From NCBI GenBank assembly GCA_015478945.1, contig JABUQX010014117.1, forward strand, positions 27,501-37,500: a stretch of DNA of 10,000 nucleotides, written 5' to 3'. A program made the translations under genes and the position numbers. Shown piece after piece: positions 1 through 8,847 of the stretch. This DNA is from Trachelipus rathkii (Eukaryota > Arthropoda > Malacostraca > Isopoda > Trachelipodidae). The notes beneath the pieces were generated by a model. That model was not told the origin of the DNA. It saw only the letters and a list, made by a program, of their open reading frames with translations, and searched no databases. The number at the start of each line of letters is the position of its first letter. The first letter of the stretch is position 1.

Positions 1-600
1 AAAGATTTTTCAACTCTCATCAATTTATACTGGACCTTATATATAGTGCCTAGATTTTGTCCGCCTGCCAGTTTTATTGTATTATGAAAAAAGTGAGGTG
101 TCACCGAAACAACAGCTTCAGATGTTGCGCTGTAATGGCATAGCCGACGAATGGTGGAGAGTGAATAGAAAATTATAGAGTTTATATATTTCAAAAGTAC
201 GATGTGTGAGTGTAAACATTTCCATAGATTCATGACGCTATAGTTTCTGTTTACATCCTCATCTACATAGCCAGTAGAATCAGTTAGGCCACTCATCCCC
301 TGATATGATATTTTATAAGCGGAGCAAGAAGATTATACCTGATCATCTATGTTTCTGTGCAACAGCGATTATCGTGAGTAGCTAACTGCCGTATAACGCT
401 CTATGATAGAACCTCTAGATACATTGTTTGGACGTCACCTGATCGTCTAGAAAAACTCTTATTCCGATATTTCGTAATACAGAAATACGTAATTATAATG
501 AATTTACTATATACTACACGCTCCGCTTGCTTTTTCATTCTTAAGCACTGTTTATCTCACTCAACTAGTTGTTATTAAATTCATAAATAATATTTAATTT
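1..600. other. Unassigned non-coding sequence
   Basis: No open frame of useful length, RNA gene or repeat is visible on either strand. Composition is mixed and moderately AT-rich, unlike the simple sequence that follows. It may be ordinary unique intergenic or intronic DNA, or an old repeat too diverged to recognise by eye. Confidence 0.5.
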
Positions 601-810
601 CTTAACATAAAAAAAAAAAGTGAAGCACCTATTCATTTTTTAATATTTCATTAATTGCTTTTTATTTTATTAATTCTTTTTAAAGTAAGGAAAATTAAAA
701 TAAATATTGTAAAGAGGTCAAATTTCGTTCTTCCTTTTTAACTCTAACATTTCATTACGTTTTTCTTCTCAAACACACACACCACAACACACGGCACATT
801 ATTAAATATT
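601..810. repeat. AT-rich low-complexity stretch
   Basis: The stretch starts with a run of 11 A (609-619), continues with alternating T-rich and A-rich words, and ends with a short interrupted (CA)n run near 773-792. No gene is supported. It grades directly into the first (TA)n tract. Confidence 0.6.
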
Positions 811-822
811 AAGGTATATATA

Positions 823-884
<62 letters not shown>

Positions 885-917
885 ATATTATATATAATAT
901 ACTATATAATATACCTT
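811..917. repeat. (TA)n microsatellite with closing inverted arms
   Basis: This is nearly pure alternating TA of about 100 bp with a few ATTA interruptions. It is bounded by AAGGTATAT (811-819) and its exact reverse complement ATATACCTT (909-917), so the whole tract could fold into one long hairpin or cruciform. Such tracts mutate quickly and are hard to assemble, so the exact length should not be trusted. Confidence 0.9.
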
Positions 918-1260
918 TTATACCTTACTCACCCCTTGAACCACCCATCAGGGGCCCACCGCGTCCAGTCCCGCCGAACGCCACCTCCTCCAGGGATGAA
1001 CTGTTCCCAGACTGGTCTTCGGGTTTGAAAGTAATATAGACAGAAGGAGAAAACAAGTGGCTAGACGGTGTTGCGGTGTTCCTTCACGGACCATGTTACA
1101 GTTTTGACAGATTGTGGGTTATTGAGTTTGAATCGTCGTTTTATATTGAGTAAGAGGTCACCGCGACGCTCAACCGGAGCAGGGTGATAGCCGGCATCAT
1201 TAACTTGCCAAAGGATGACTACTGGTTCTTGGTAGGTGAGATTTGATTTCTGGTTGCTAA
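918..1260. other. GC-richer unassigned segment
   Basis: The segment rises sharply in GC after the TA tract; 950-1000 is C-rich with several CG dinucleotides. It has stops in all frames at short spacing and no recognisable motif. It could be the edge of a degraded mobile element or simply unique sequence. Nothing firmer can be supported. Confidence 0.4.
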
Positions 1261-2685
1261 CATTCTGGTGGGTGTTTTTTTTTTAATAAAATGTTGTTTT
1301 GGTAGTTTTTGGTTCGTTAAGTAGTTTTCTTAGTGTCGTGAGGGGTTTGTTTACGTGCATGATGTTTGGTCGCGTCCGTTCTGGGAGGCTTGATTGTTGT
1401 TCAGATTGTTTACTATAGAGTTGATAAGAAGGAGGTTGTTTTGGTCTGTTTGCGAGATGGCGGTTAGAGGGCAGGCGCGGGGTCGTTTGAGTTTTGGAGA
1501 AAATTGCGTCCGATCATATCCAGGTGTGTGTTAGGAATTAATTTTGGATTTCTCCGTGTAAGTTTGTTGTGGTGTTGTTGCAATATGCATTTCCTTTTAT
1601 GATTTCTTTAATGCTATGTGTTTTTTTGTGTGTCGGTTTCTAGATTTTCCTTTGTTTTTTAGTCATAATGGTGGACCAAATTTACGAGGCCCGTAGTTTA
1701 GAGTCGGGACGGATGTATTTTCTGTATATGTTGTCGATGTCTGTATTGTTCTGAGAAACGTCTGTGGCCAGCGTTGGTCTTCCTAATAATCGTTCCCCAT
1801 GGTTCCTGTTTGGAGGCATGAGAGGATTTAAAGTTGTCTTGCGCTCCGCTTCGTCTGTGTTTTTGTGAAGGCTTACTCGAGGTTCTCGCCGGTATTGTTG
1901 ATGAAAGGGTATGGCAATTTGTTAAGTAGATTTTTTTTGGGGGGGGAGTTTGAACTTTAACAGTGTTAGTGATTGTAATATTGTTGGAGGCGGACATTCC
2001 GTTTTCTGTTAACCATGTTTTGAAGGTTGGGTGTTGATAGTTGTGTGTATTGTTTTGGCAGTGTTTTAGGTTCTGAGTGTTGTAGGCTATGTATGTCATC
2101 TCCGTATTTGTTTATTAATGTGTGTCTGTGGGTGTTGTGGGAGATATAGGCCCCCCACGTGAATAGGTTGAATAATAGGCGTATGGGACAGTCATTTGCC
2201 CCTTGAAGGTATTTCGTCGTTGTGTTGATGTTTACTTTTGGGATTTTGTATGTGGTTTATTGTATTTGTGCTCTTTGCTTAATGATAGGAAAATTGGAAA
2301 TCCGTTTCCTTTAGGTTATGGGAATATGTTAGATGTTTTGTATTTCGTTTGGAGTGCAACTTATGTTGGAGTACTTCTTTGTATCGAATGCTGTTGTGGA
2401 CTGGGTGGATAATGATTGCATATATTGATTTTATTGCTATTGTTTTTGTCTTGAGTGGTGTTTTGATGTATCCTGCCGAGGTTCGCGTGTGGAGTATTTT
2501 GGGCGTGTTGGGTGGGGTAGAGTATGCATTATGGAGTGCTTGTGGAGGGGCCTGACATGTTTGTGTTTGTAACAACGTGTTGGATGAATTTGTATGTTGA
2601 TGACTGTGCTAGATTTATTTGATTTAGTATCGTTTTCCTAGTATTTGTGTTTTGATTTACTTATACTATTCGCTAAATGATTAAG
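1261..2685. other. G+T-rich block without a convincing gene
   Basis: The + strand is rich in T and G and poor in C, with many TTG, TGT and TTT words and a T8G8 homopolymer pair at 1931-1946. The longest open frame is 133 codons on the minus strand (1698-2099). It is dominated by Asn, Thr, His, Ser and Gln, which is what the complement of TG-rich DNA encodes by chance, and it shows no domain. Two overlapping frames at 2203-2555 (+) and one opposite them are explained the same way. I therefore call no gene here, although the last third of the 133-codon frame is more balanced and basic. Confidence 0.5.
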
Positions 2686-2908
2686 ATAATATATATCATA
2701 TATATATATATTATATATATATTACTAATACTATATTTATTATTATATTATACATAATATATATTATAATTATCATATATTATAATATATATATTAGATA
2801 TATATATATATATATTGGTATATATATTACTTATATATATAATATATAATATACTATATATGATATATATCTTCATATGTTATATAATATATATAATTAT
2901 ATTATATC
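2686..2908. repeat. (TA)n cluster, imperfect
   Basis: About 220 bp of TA alternation is broken by TATCA, TTAC, ACTA and similar words, with no run as pure as in the first tract. It is self-complementary throughout and so has strong fold-back potential. The flanks are AT-rich unique DNA. Confidence 0.9.
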
Positions 2909-3100
2909 GCGTTAAAACATTTAACTGAGCGTTGAATAAAATTGATAATTTGCATTTTAGTTGATTCATTCTTCCATAAATAATAGTTTAAAAAAATTAA
3001 AAAAGAACTAAATGTGGCAAAAAAATATAAAAATAATAATCTATAGCTAAATAAAACGACCGGTAACACATATAGAATTACATTCTATAAATTTTCTTTT
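2909..3100. other. AT-rich spacer between two TA clusters
   Basis: A/T-rich sequence containing poly-A words such as AAAAAATTAAAAAAG (2990s). No open frame of note and no repeat unit shared with other parts of the window was seen. Confidence 0.5.
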
Positions 3101-3265
3101 ATTATAATATATATATATAAATATATATTATATAAATATATATAATATTATAATTATATATATATATATATATATATATAGATAATATATATATAATAAT
3201 ATATATCATATAATTATATATAATATATAATATTATTATCTATATCATAATATATATATATATAT
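3101..3265. repeat. (TA)n cluster, imperfect
   Basis: About 165 bp of interrupted TA alternation, with a purer run around 3156-3180. It is followed directly by a short G-run (about 3275-3280) and then unique sequence. It is separate from the cluster ending at 2908. Confidence 0.9.
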
Positions 3266-3409
3266 CAAAAGGTTGCGGGGGGTAAAAATAATTATATATG
3301 GCTAGGAGCAAATTGAAAGGTCGATAATCCTGATACCACAAATCAAGATGAAAGTGAGCAAGTCTAATAAAGACAGAATGCCCAATTTTTTACTCTCTCT
3401 CATGGAGAG
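3266..3409. other. Short unassigned segment
   Basis: Mixed-composition sequence linking the TA cluster to the GA-rich block. No gene, RNA or repeat is evident. A CTCTCTCTC-type word near 3393-3400 is the only simple-sequence element. Confidence 0.4.
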
Positions 3410-3735
3410 GCTATGATGAGAGTTCCCAACAGATTTTCAAGAGAGAGAGTTCAAGAATAGAGAAGAGAGAGGTAATGAGACTACACTTGGAGCAGTCCGA
3501 CGATCTGGACGATGGTGAGAGTCGAAGTGTAGAGAGAAGCAGAAACGAGAGAAAGAGGAGAGCAGCGCCGGCTGCTTGCGGGAGAATCGGGCGGCAGGTA
3601 GCGCGAGAGAGATCAGGGATCCAGTAATCAGGGGCGTGAGGAACCCGTCGGACGAACCGCCGAGACACACCAACAGGCGAGCCCGTCTCCGCCTAGACGT
3701 AAGAAGGGGGGATAGAGAGGAGAAGAGAGAAGGAA
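3410..3735. repeat. GA-rich polypurine block
   Basis: The + strand is strongly purine-biased, with recurrent GAGA, AGAGAGAG and AGAAG words, and includes a more GC-rich centre at about 3560-3690. Two overlapping minus-strand open frames (85 and 102 codons, 3411-3745) read as Ser/Leu/Arg/Phe-rich peptides. That is the expected translation of polypyrimidine DNA, so I do not call them genes. GA tracts can act as chromatin or promoter elements in animals, but nothing here shows that use. Confidence 0.65.
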
Positions 3736-3741
3736 CGTAGT

Positions 3742-5580
3742 TCATTTTTGTGTGTAGATATTGGATGTTGTTTTAGTGGTTAGTTTGGGTTTGGTGGTGG
3801 TGTTTGGGGGTGTGTGTGTGGTGTGTTTGGTTGTTGTTTGTAGTTTTTTTATTGTTATAAGTTTATTTATTGAGGTGTGACTGTATGGCTTGTTAATTTG
3901 GGTGTTTTTTATTATTTTCTTTGATTGTTAGTACTTTTGATTTTTTTGTCTGTTTGTTGTTGTTTGTTTAGTTTTTTTTTTGTATTGTTGTTTTTTTTTA
4001 TGTTCGTTTTATTTTTGTTGTCTTTGTTCTGGTTTGTGTGTGTGGTTGGTGTGATTGCTGTGTGTGGTGTGTTTGGGATTTTTGTGGAGGTGAGAGATTA
4101 GGATGTGGATTTGTGTAGGTAGAAGTTGTTAATGATGAGATGAGTATTGCATTTTTGTAAGTTAGTTGTGTAATCTATATATATTATCCCTTTGTCTTGT
4201 TGTCGGTGTTTCGTTTAGATCACTGTTCTCGTATCGCTTATTCTTAAAAGATAGTATTGGTTGTTTTGCGGTAGGTATAGTTTTTATACCCGCCCTCCTT
4301 TCCATTTGTATATTGTGCCGTGGTTTTAATTTCTTTTTTACTCTTTCATTTGTTTTAACTTAAGAACATCTCGCTTACGTATATCTTTTTAAAAGTCATA
4401 ATTTCGTTTAGGGTCTTTAGATTGATAGCACAGGGGATTTATTTCATTAGATGTGTTGTTGTTGTTGATGGGAACGTACGGTGGTGGTTTTTTGTTGTTG
4501 TTTAATGGATTGTTCGTTGATTGATAACTATAATGTGTTTTGGTTTTATGGGTGGGTAGGACAAACGTTAGTGGTCAACAGGCAAGTTTTTGTTTTTGAT
4601 ACGACCGAGAGATGATGATGAGGATGGTATCTTATATGAGATGTGTTTATTGTTTATGTTGAGGGATGTAGTGATGGATAGATTGTAGAGATTGAGTCTG
4701 TTGTTGGTAGTTTGTGGTAGATTTGAGTACTTTTGATATGATTTTGGTAGATGATTTAGATTGTGTTGTGAGTGTTTTTTGTGGTAGGTGAGACATGGAT
4801 GAGAAATTGTCTTTTGGAGTGTGATTAGATGTGAGAGAGATATTATAAATATCAATAAAGAGAAAGAGTTTGAAATGGAGTGAGTAAGTTGTTGTCTGCG
4901 TATGTTTTCAATCTTATTGGTAAACTTTACATTGACTGCCTCAGCGTGCATTTGTCAAATATATTTTGCTGATTCTATTGGTTACGTTTCCTTTATTTTA
5001 TGTTTTTTTATATTTATAGGTATGACTTTTTTTATACTATGGTGTCTGTGTATTGTATTATTATGTATGGTAGTTGTATTTTATATAATATTATGTTTAT
5101 TTATTTGGTTATAGTAGGTTATGAGTTTGTTATTATGTAGGTTTATTATATTATATTATTATTTAATTATAGTTATAGTATTTTATTGTATATATATTAT
5201 ATATTATTGTGGTTGTATTATGGTGTAGGGTGATGTAGTATATATTGGGTTTGTTTATATGATTTTTATTTATTACAGTTAGTATTATGGTATGTTTTAT
5301 ATAATGAGTATATATATTCTTATTGATGTTTATATATATTAGTTTATGTGTATTATATTGAGATATATGTATATATTTTGTGTTTATGTAGTTATATATA
5401 TTGTATGATGGATTTATTTAGTAGTTGGTAGTATTTTTGTTTATATTATGATATTGATATGTGATGTATCTATATGAGGGGTTATTTGAGTTAAGATTGT
5501 ATTGTGAGTTTATAGTTTATATAGTGGTAGTATATGTTTATGGTGTTTAGGGTATGTATTAGTATATATTAATGGATTTG
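3742..5580. other. Cytosine-depleted G/T-rich block
   Basis: The + strand nearly lacks C over long stretches: 9 C in 360 bases at 3781-4140, and 4 C against 107 G in 540 bases at 5041-5580. The left part is TTTG/TGTG-type simple sequence; the right part is TAT/TTAG/TATG-type cryptic simple sequence. Two inner patches, about 4141-4380 and 4885-5040, have clearly higher C content. Open frames of 65 and 70 codons (+, 4166-4363 and 4902-5114) lie on those patches and read as hydrophobic, T-derived residues. A 127-codon minus frame (4568-4951) is Asn/Ser/His/Ile-rich. All three fit compositional artefact, so no gene is called. Confidence 0.7.
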
Positions 5581-6660
5581 ATATTATGAAGTGAGTAGGT
5601 GACAGGGTACGAGTTTGACCGGGTCTACAGCTTGTTTCTCAAAAAGGTATTAGGTAATATTTGTCTCAAGTATTGATAGTTATTAGATTCGCGTTATGTA
5701 TGGGATAAGCTTCGAAACCTGTGTTAAAATTTCCAATGTCGTGTATGTGATGTTATGATAGAGGGGTGGGTTCTACCCCGTGAGAGTCGTTACGGCCGAC
5801 CTTACGCCCTCTTGATTACCCTTTGTTTTTCTCAGAGAACCGTTAGGAGTGAGGTTAAGTGGGTGGTCTGTAACGGTGTCTAATCGATCGGTAGAATCCA
5901 GTGGGGTTCAGATGCGTTGTTAGAGAGAGCGCGCGGGCGCACGTGGCGCGAGTATCACATACCGAAACCCATATGTGGTAGGTTATGGTATTGGGATTTG
6001 AGTTATGTCGCGAAGATATCGGATTTCCGAAGGATGAGTGTAATCTGAGTTCGAAATAAGACGAATCCGCTGTGAAGGGATCGGTTTTTTTACCGCACTC
6101 CGAGCTTTGCGTTTCGTGCCGAATCCTTGCTTGCTTTCGGCATCTGGTTCTGACTCTCGACTGTTGATGTGCCAGTCCAGGGCCGTCCGATTAGACTTTA
6201 TCGTGGATTGGCGTTAAAAGTGCGTGTTGGAGGAGCGTTGTAGTTATGAGTTGAGGGGGTTAAGAACTCTCGGATGTGTTAGCGAAGTTAGCGTCTCCGT
6301 GGTCCCCCCGACGGGGGGATCCCATCCCAGTAAAAAGAAAATAATTGGGTCGTTATAAAGCTTTGGAGAATTTGTTGTTGAGGCGAGGATGCAGAGGTAT
6401 TGCGATTTCTAGGAAAAGATGTTAGTATTAGGAGAGTCGTGATTAGTTGCTCCTTGTGGGCCACCTGGTTGCTGGAGCTCATCTGCAGGGTTGCCTTAAG
6501 TGTAGAGTAAACGTTTCGAGGTGTTCGTCGGCGCTCATCTCAAGACCGATCCAACTTGAATAGTGAGCAATGAGCTGGCGTGGTCCTCCCGCCCCTGCGA
6601 CTCGTTAGGGGTCGGGGTCTCTCGTAGCGCGCGGCCTTATAACATAATCATATGTTGATG
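5581..6660. other. Compositionally balanced island, possible decayed element
   Basis: At about 5590 the sequence changes abruptly from C-free AT/G simple sequence to mixed DNA with many CG dinucleotides, and it returns to AT-rich DNA at about 6645. This contrast suggests a segment of separate origin, such as an old transposable element or a gene remnant. No terminal repeats, poly-A tail or target duplication could be identified at the edges. The minus strand carries several adjacent open frames, described separately. Confidence 0.4.
5986..6604 (-). pseudogene. Chain of interrupted minus-strand open frames, unidentified
   Basis: Reading the minus strand from high to low coordinates, open stretches follow one another: 6604-6482 (41 codons, including SADEHLETFTLHLRQ), an ATG frame at 6482-6288 (64 codons), and one continuous phase from 6408 to 5986 broken by two stops at 6246-6244 and 6216-6214. 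The last part, 6213-5986, is 76 codons without Met. It is charged and basic, with a KRKARSAVKK stretch that resembles a nuclear-localisation or nucleic-acid-binding patch. The balanced amino-acid mix differs from the low-complexity shadow frames elsewhere. I recognise no family. It could be a frameshifted retroelement or gene remnant, or chance in a C-poor strand, where the minus strand spells fewer G-containing stops. Confidence 0.2.
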
Positions 6661-6893
6661 TCGTGGTTTTATATTAGTTATTGGTCTGTTAGATTTGGAA
6701 AAGAGTATGTCTCAAATGGTTTCAGAAACATCAGAGATAAAAATAAAAAATAATTAGTTATATATATATATAAATAAGGATAGAAGAAATATAATAGAAT
6801 AGAGTTAATGTTCTAAAATCTCTCTTCAAGAATTTTTTATTCTTTTTGGTGTTTAGTTAGGAGCCTTATCCAAGTTTACGTTTGTACATTACG
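6661..6893. other. AT-rich spacer
   Basis: AT-rich DNA with a short (TA)n run at about 6759-6772. No open frame or repeat unit is seen. It separates the balanced island from the tandem repeats to the right, and across it the strand bias changes from G-excess to C-excess. Confidence 0.5.
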
Positions 6894-7450
6894 CCTAAAG
6901 CAGTTAGTAATCACATAATCGAAACCACTATCCAACTCCCTCCTGGACCATCTGTGATCTATTGATCTTTGACCATTAATGGGTTAAATTTTTACTGAAA
7001 ATTGTAACGTTTTTACCATACCCCTAAATCAGTAAATCACTAAAATCAAACCACTATTCCAACCTCCCTCCTGATCATCTGTGATCTATCTGATCTATTG
7101 ATTAAGGTCAAATTTTTACATAAAATTGTAAACCGTTTTACAAACCTAAAACCATTGTAGAAGTTCGATCAAAATCAAAACACCACTCATCTCCACTCGC
7201 TATCCCTTGACATATGCTGTTCCCGCTGACCACATGCATCTTTAATCATTAAGATTATATTTTTCCTACTATAAAATTGATAAAACGTGGTATACATACC
7301 CAATCAGTAAATCAGTAAAGATCAATACCACCACTTCACAGACATTGGCCCACCACCGGTCCATCCTTGAACTCTCTCCAATTATCTATAAACATTGACT
7401 CTATTTGATTCAAGTCACATTTCGAGTATCATTTTGATAAACATAACATA
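6894..7450. repeat. Tandem repeat array, about 122-155 bp units, four copies
   Basis: Four successive units start at about 6894, 7023, 7145 and 7299, each opening with a CCTAAA/CCAATCAGTAAATCA-type word. Shared landmarks in order are: AAAATCAAACCACT-like sequence; a CTCCCTCCTGATCATCTGTGATCT region; a run similar to GGTCAAATTTTTAC; and TAAAATTGTAAACGTTTTAC. The first two units match best. The third and fourth are longer and more diverged, so the array decays towards the right. This is non-coding satellite or minisatellite DNA. The last unit fades out just before a different satellite begins. Confidence 0.8.
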
Positions 7451-7503
7451 AAATTCAATTTCTTTTGTAGGGCCAACATATATATGCTGACGTAACAAAG
7501 TGT

Positions 7504-8420
7504 TTCACATTGAAGGAAGCTAGCTTAGCATCATCTGAACGATATGAATATAACCACAACGACAAACTTAGCACACTTTAAACATGAATAAAACTGTTAA
7601 CGTTAACAAGGTTTTAACAGCTTAAAACAGTAAAGTAACTAAACATAGCATACAAAAACGTCAACTATATTCACACTTTGTCAACCATTATCTGTAACAT
7701 ATTAACGTTAATCTTTACACTGACACCTCAGTACATTTAACTAAAAATTATTCACAACGATTGGTTATGATCATGTACAGAGCAGCGAAGAAGTATGCTA
7801 ACTACAAATTCTCCGACATTCAATAAAGCTAACATATCGGTACATGAACTAAGAAAATAAATGGTACAAAGACCAAAACGAAGACAACTTGCACACGAAT
7901 AAACTGTTAACATAAACAAAGTTCAGGACTTAACAACAGATAAAGCAAACTAACCATTGCATGTCAAAGCGTATACAATTCTACTTTTTCAAAGGCATAA
8001 ACTCTAACATATAAGCTTATATCATCACTAACACAGTAACCATTAGCAAAAATGTATACATAAACCTTGTCCGATTATCATACTGATCAACGCATATACT
8101 CTAACGTAATAAAGTTCACACATCAACTCAATAAAATTAACATAGCGTAACATGAACTAAGAAAATAATGCACAAAGACAAACCTAACACAGCTTACACG
8201 CAAATAAACTGTTAAACATTAACAAAGTTCCACACTTAACACCAGAAGAAAGCAACTAACATGGTATGCAGAAACGTAACCTAATCTTAACTTTTCAAGC
8301 ATAACTCTAACATATTAACGTTAATCTTACATTGAAACAGTAACATTTATCAAAAAAAAATGTATCATAACCAGACCTAACCATCATAATACACAACGAG
8401 AAAGCACGAATAAAGTAAGT
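7504..8420. repeat. Satellite array, about 306-bp units, three copies
   Basis: Units start at about 7504, 7809 and 8115 with a TTCACATTCAATAAAGCTAACATAGC-like head, giving spacings of 305 and 306 bp. Landmarks recur in the same order: ACATGAACTAAGAAAATAATG; ACACGAATAAACTGTTAACATTAAC (interrupted in some units); CTTAACAACAG; CTCTAACATATTAACGTTAAT; GACACAGTAACATTTA; AAAATGTATCATAACC. The + strand is A/C-rich and G-poor. Copies differ by substitutions and 1-3 bp indels. No open frame is shared between copies, so the repeat is non-coding. A fourth copy follows after an interruption. Confidence 0.88.
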
Positions 8421-8482
8421 TTTAGGCTATCTCTTTTAGACTCCGCCTCCTTTCAGAAAATACCAACTCTAAACATGCAAAA

Positions 8483-8794
8483 TTGATTTATGCTTTAACC
8501 ATTTGCAAAGTGATGCAATACTTATTCATATTTGATCCTCTGGCAGGAATACAAGCAAGTAACAGTCGCCATTCGGTTTACGATTCAAATATAAATGACA
8601 CATCGTGGGGAAATAAAGAAACTCCTCGTGAAGATATCAGCAACATAGCTATAGAGATGCGGGGAATGCATCGCCGTCAACACTGCGAAAAACTTCCTAC
8701 TGAAAAAAATAGTGTATTAAACATTCCCTTAAATGTAATGAGATTCTTTCTTTCACCCAATCAGAAGAAAGTAAACAAGAAGACGAACGAATGA
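8483..8794 (+). CDS. Hypothetical 103-codon open frame inside the satellite interruption
   Basis: No family is recognised. The listed start is a TTG; the first in-frame ATG is at 8513, and the frame is open upstream to 8426, just after a TAG at 8423. A pyrimidine-rich CTCCTTTCAG (8447-8456) precedes the frame and would serve as a splice acceptor, so this could be a 3' terminal exon ending at the TGA at 8792. The peptide has a hydrophobic first third (ICKVMQYLFIFDPLAGI), a hydrophilic middle with mixed acidic and basic residues, and a Lys/Asn-rich end. Its residue mix is more protein-like than that of the shadow frames elsewhere, and the frame lies wholly within DNA foreign to the surrounding satellite. 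No downstream AATAAA is evident. Chance openness over this length remains quite possible. Confidence 0.25.
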   Translation: MIYALTICKVMQYLFIFDPLAGIQASNSRHSVYDSNINDTSWGNKETPREDISNIAIEMRGMHRRQHCEKLPTEKNSVLNIPLNVMRFFLSPNQKKVNKKTNE

Positions 8795-8832
8795 ACCATA
8801 TCAGTTCCAAAGGGTATTATAATTCTCGTCGA

Positions 8833-8847
8833 CAACAACAACAACAA
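8833..8847. repeat. (CAA)5 microsatellite
   Basis: Five perfect CAA units lie 3' of the open frame and before the satellite resumes. It is short, with no inferred function. Confidence 0.85.

Noticed and set aside
1698..2099. 133-codon minus-strand open frame, the longest in the window
   Set aside because: It is rich in Asn, Thr, His, Ser and Gln, as the complement of G/T-rich DNA would encode. There is no domain, no splice or promoter context, and neighbouring shadow frames behave alike. Only its last third looks more balanced.
2203..2575. Two overlapping + strand frames (69 and 68 codons) and an opposing 98-codon minus frame
   Set aside because: Three overlapping frames on both strands in one C-poor stretch point to scarce stop codons from composition. 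The + peptides are merely Val/Leu/Tyr/Cys/Gly-rich.
3411..3745. Minus-strand frames of 85 and 102 codons
   Set aside because: They are overlapping readings of polypyrimidine DNA giving Ser/Leu/Arg/Phe-rich peptides, with no recognisable motif.
4568..4951. 127-codon minus-strand frame
   Set aside because: It is dominated by Ser, Asn, Ile, Leu and His in low-complexity strings, as expected opposite a C-free + strand.
4902..5114. 70-codon + frame that reads like a membrane peptide
   Set aside because: T-rich DNA encodes Phe, Leu, Ile, Val and Cys by default, so hydrophobicity is not evidence of a membrane protein. The frame runs into C-free simple sequence.
4405..5552. Scattered TTAGGG words that could suggest telomeric repeat
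   Set aside because: They occur singly, not in tandem, so there is no interstitial telomere array.
5769..5779. GGTTCTACCCC resembling a tRNA or SINE B box
   Set aside because: The purine after TTC is missing, the 5-bp T-stem does not pair, and no A box lies at the right distance upstream.
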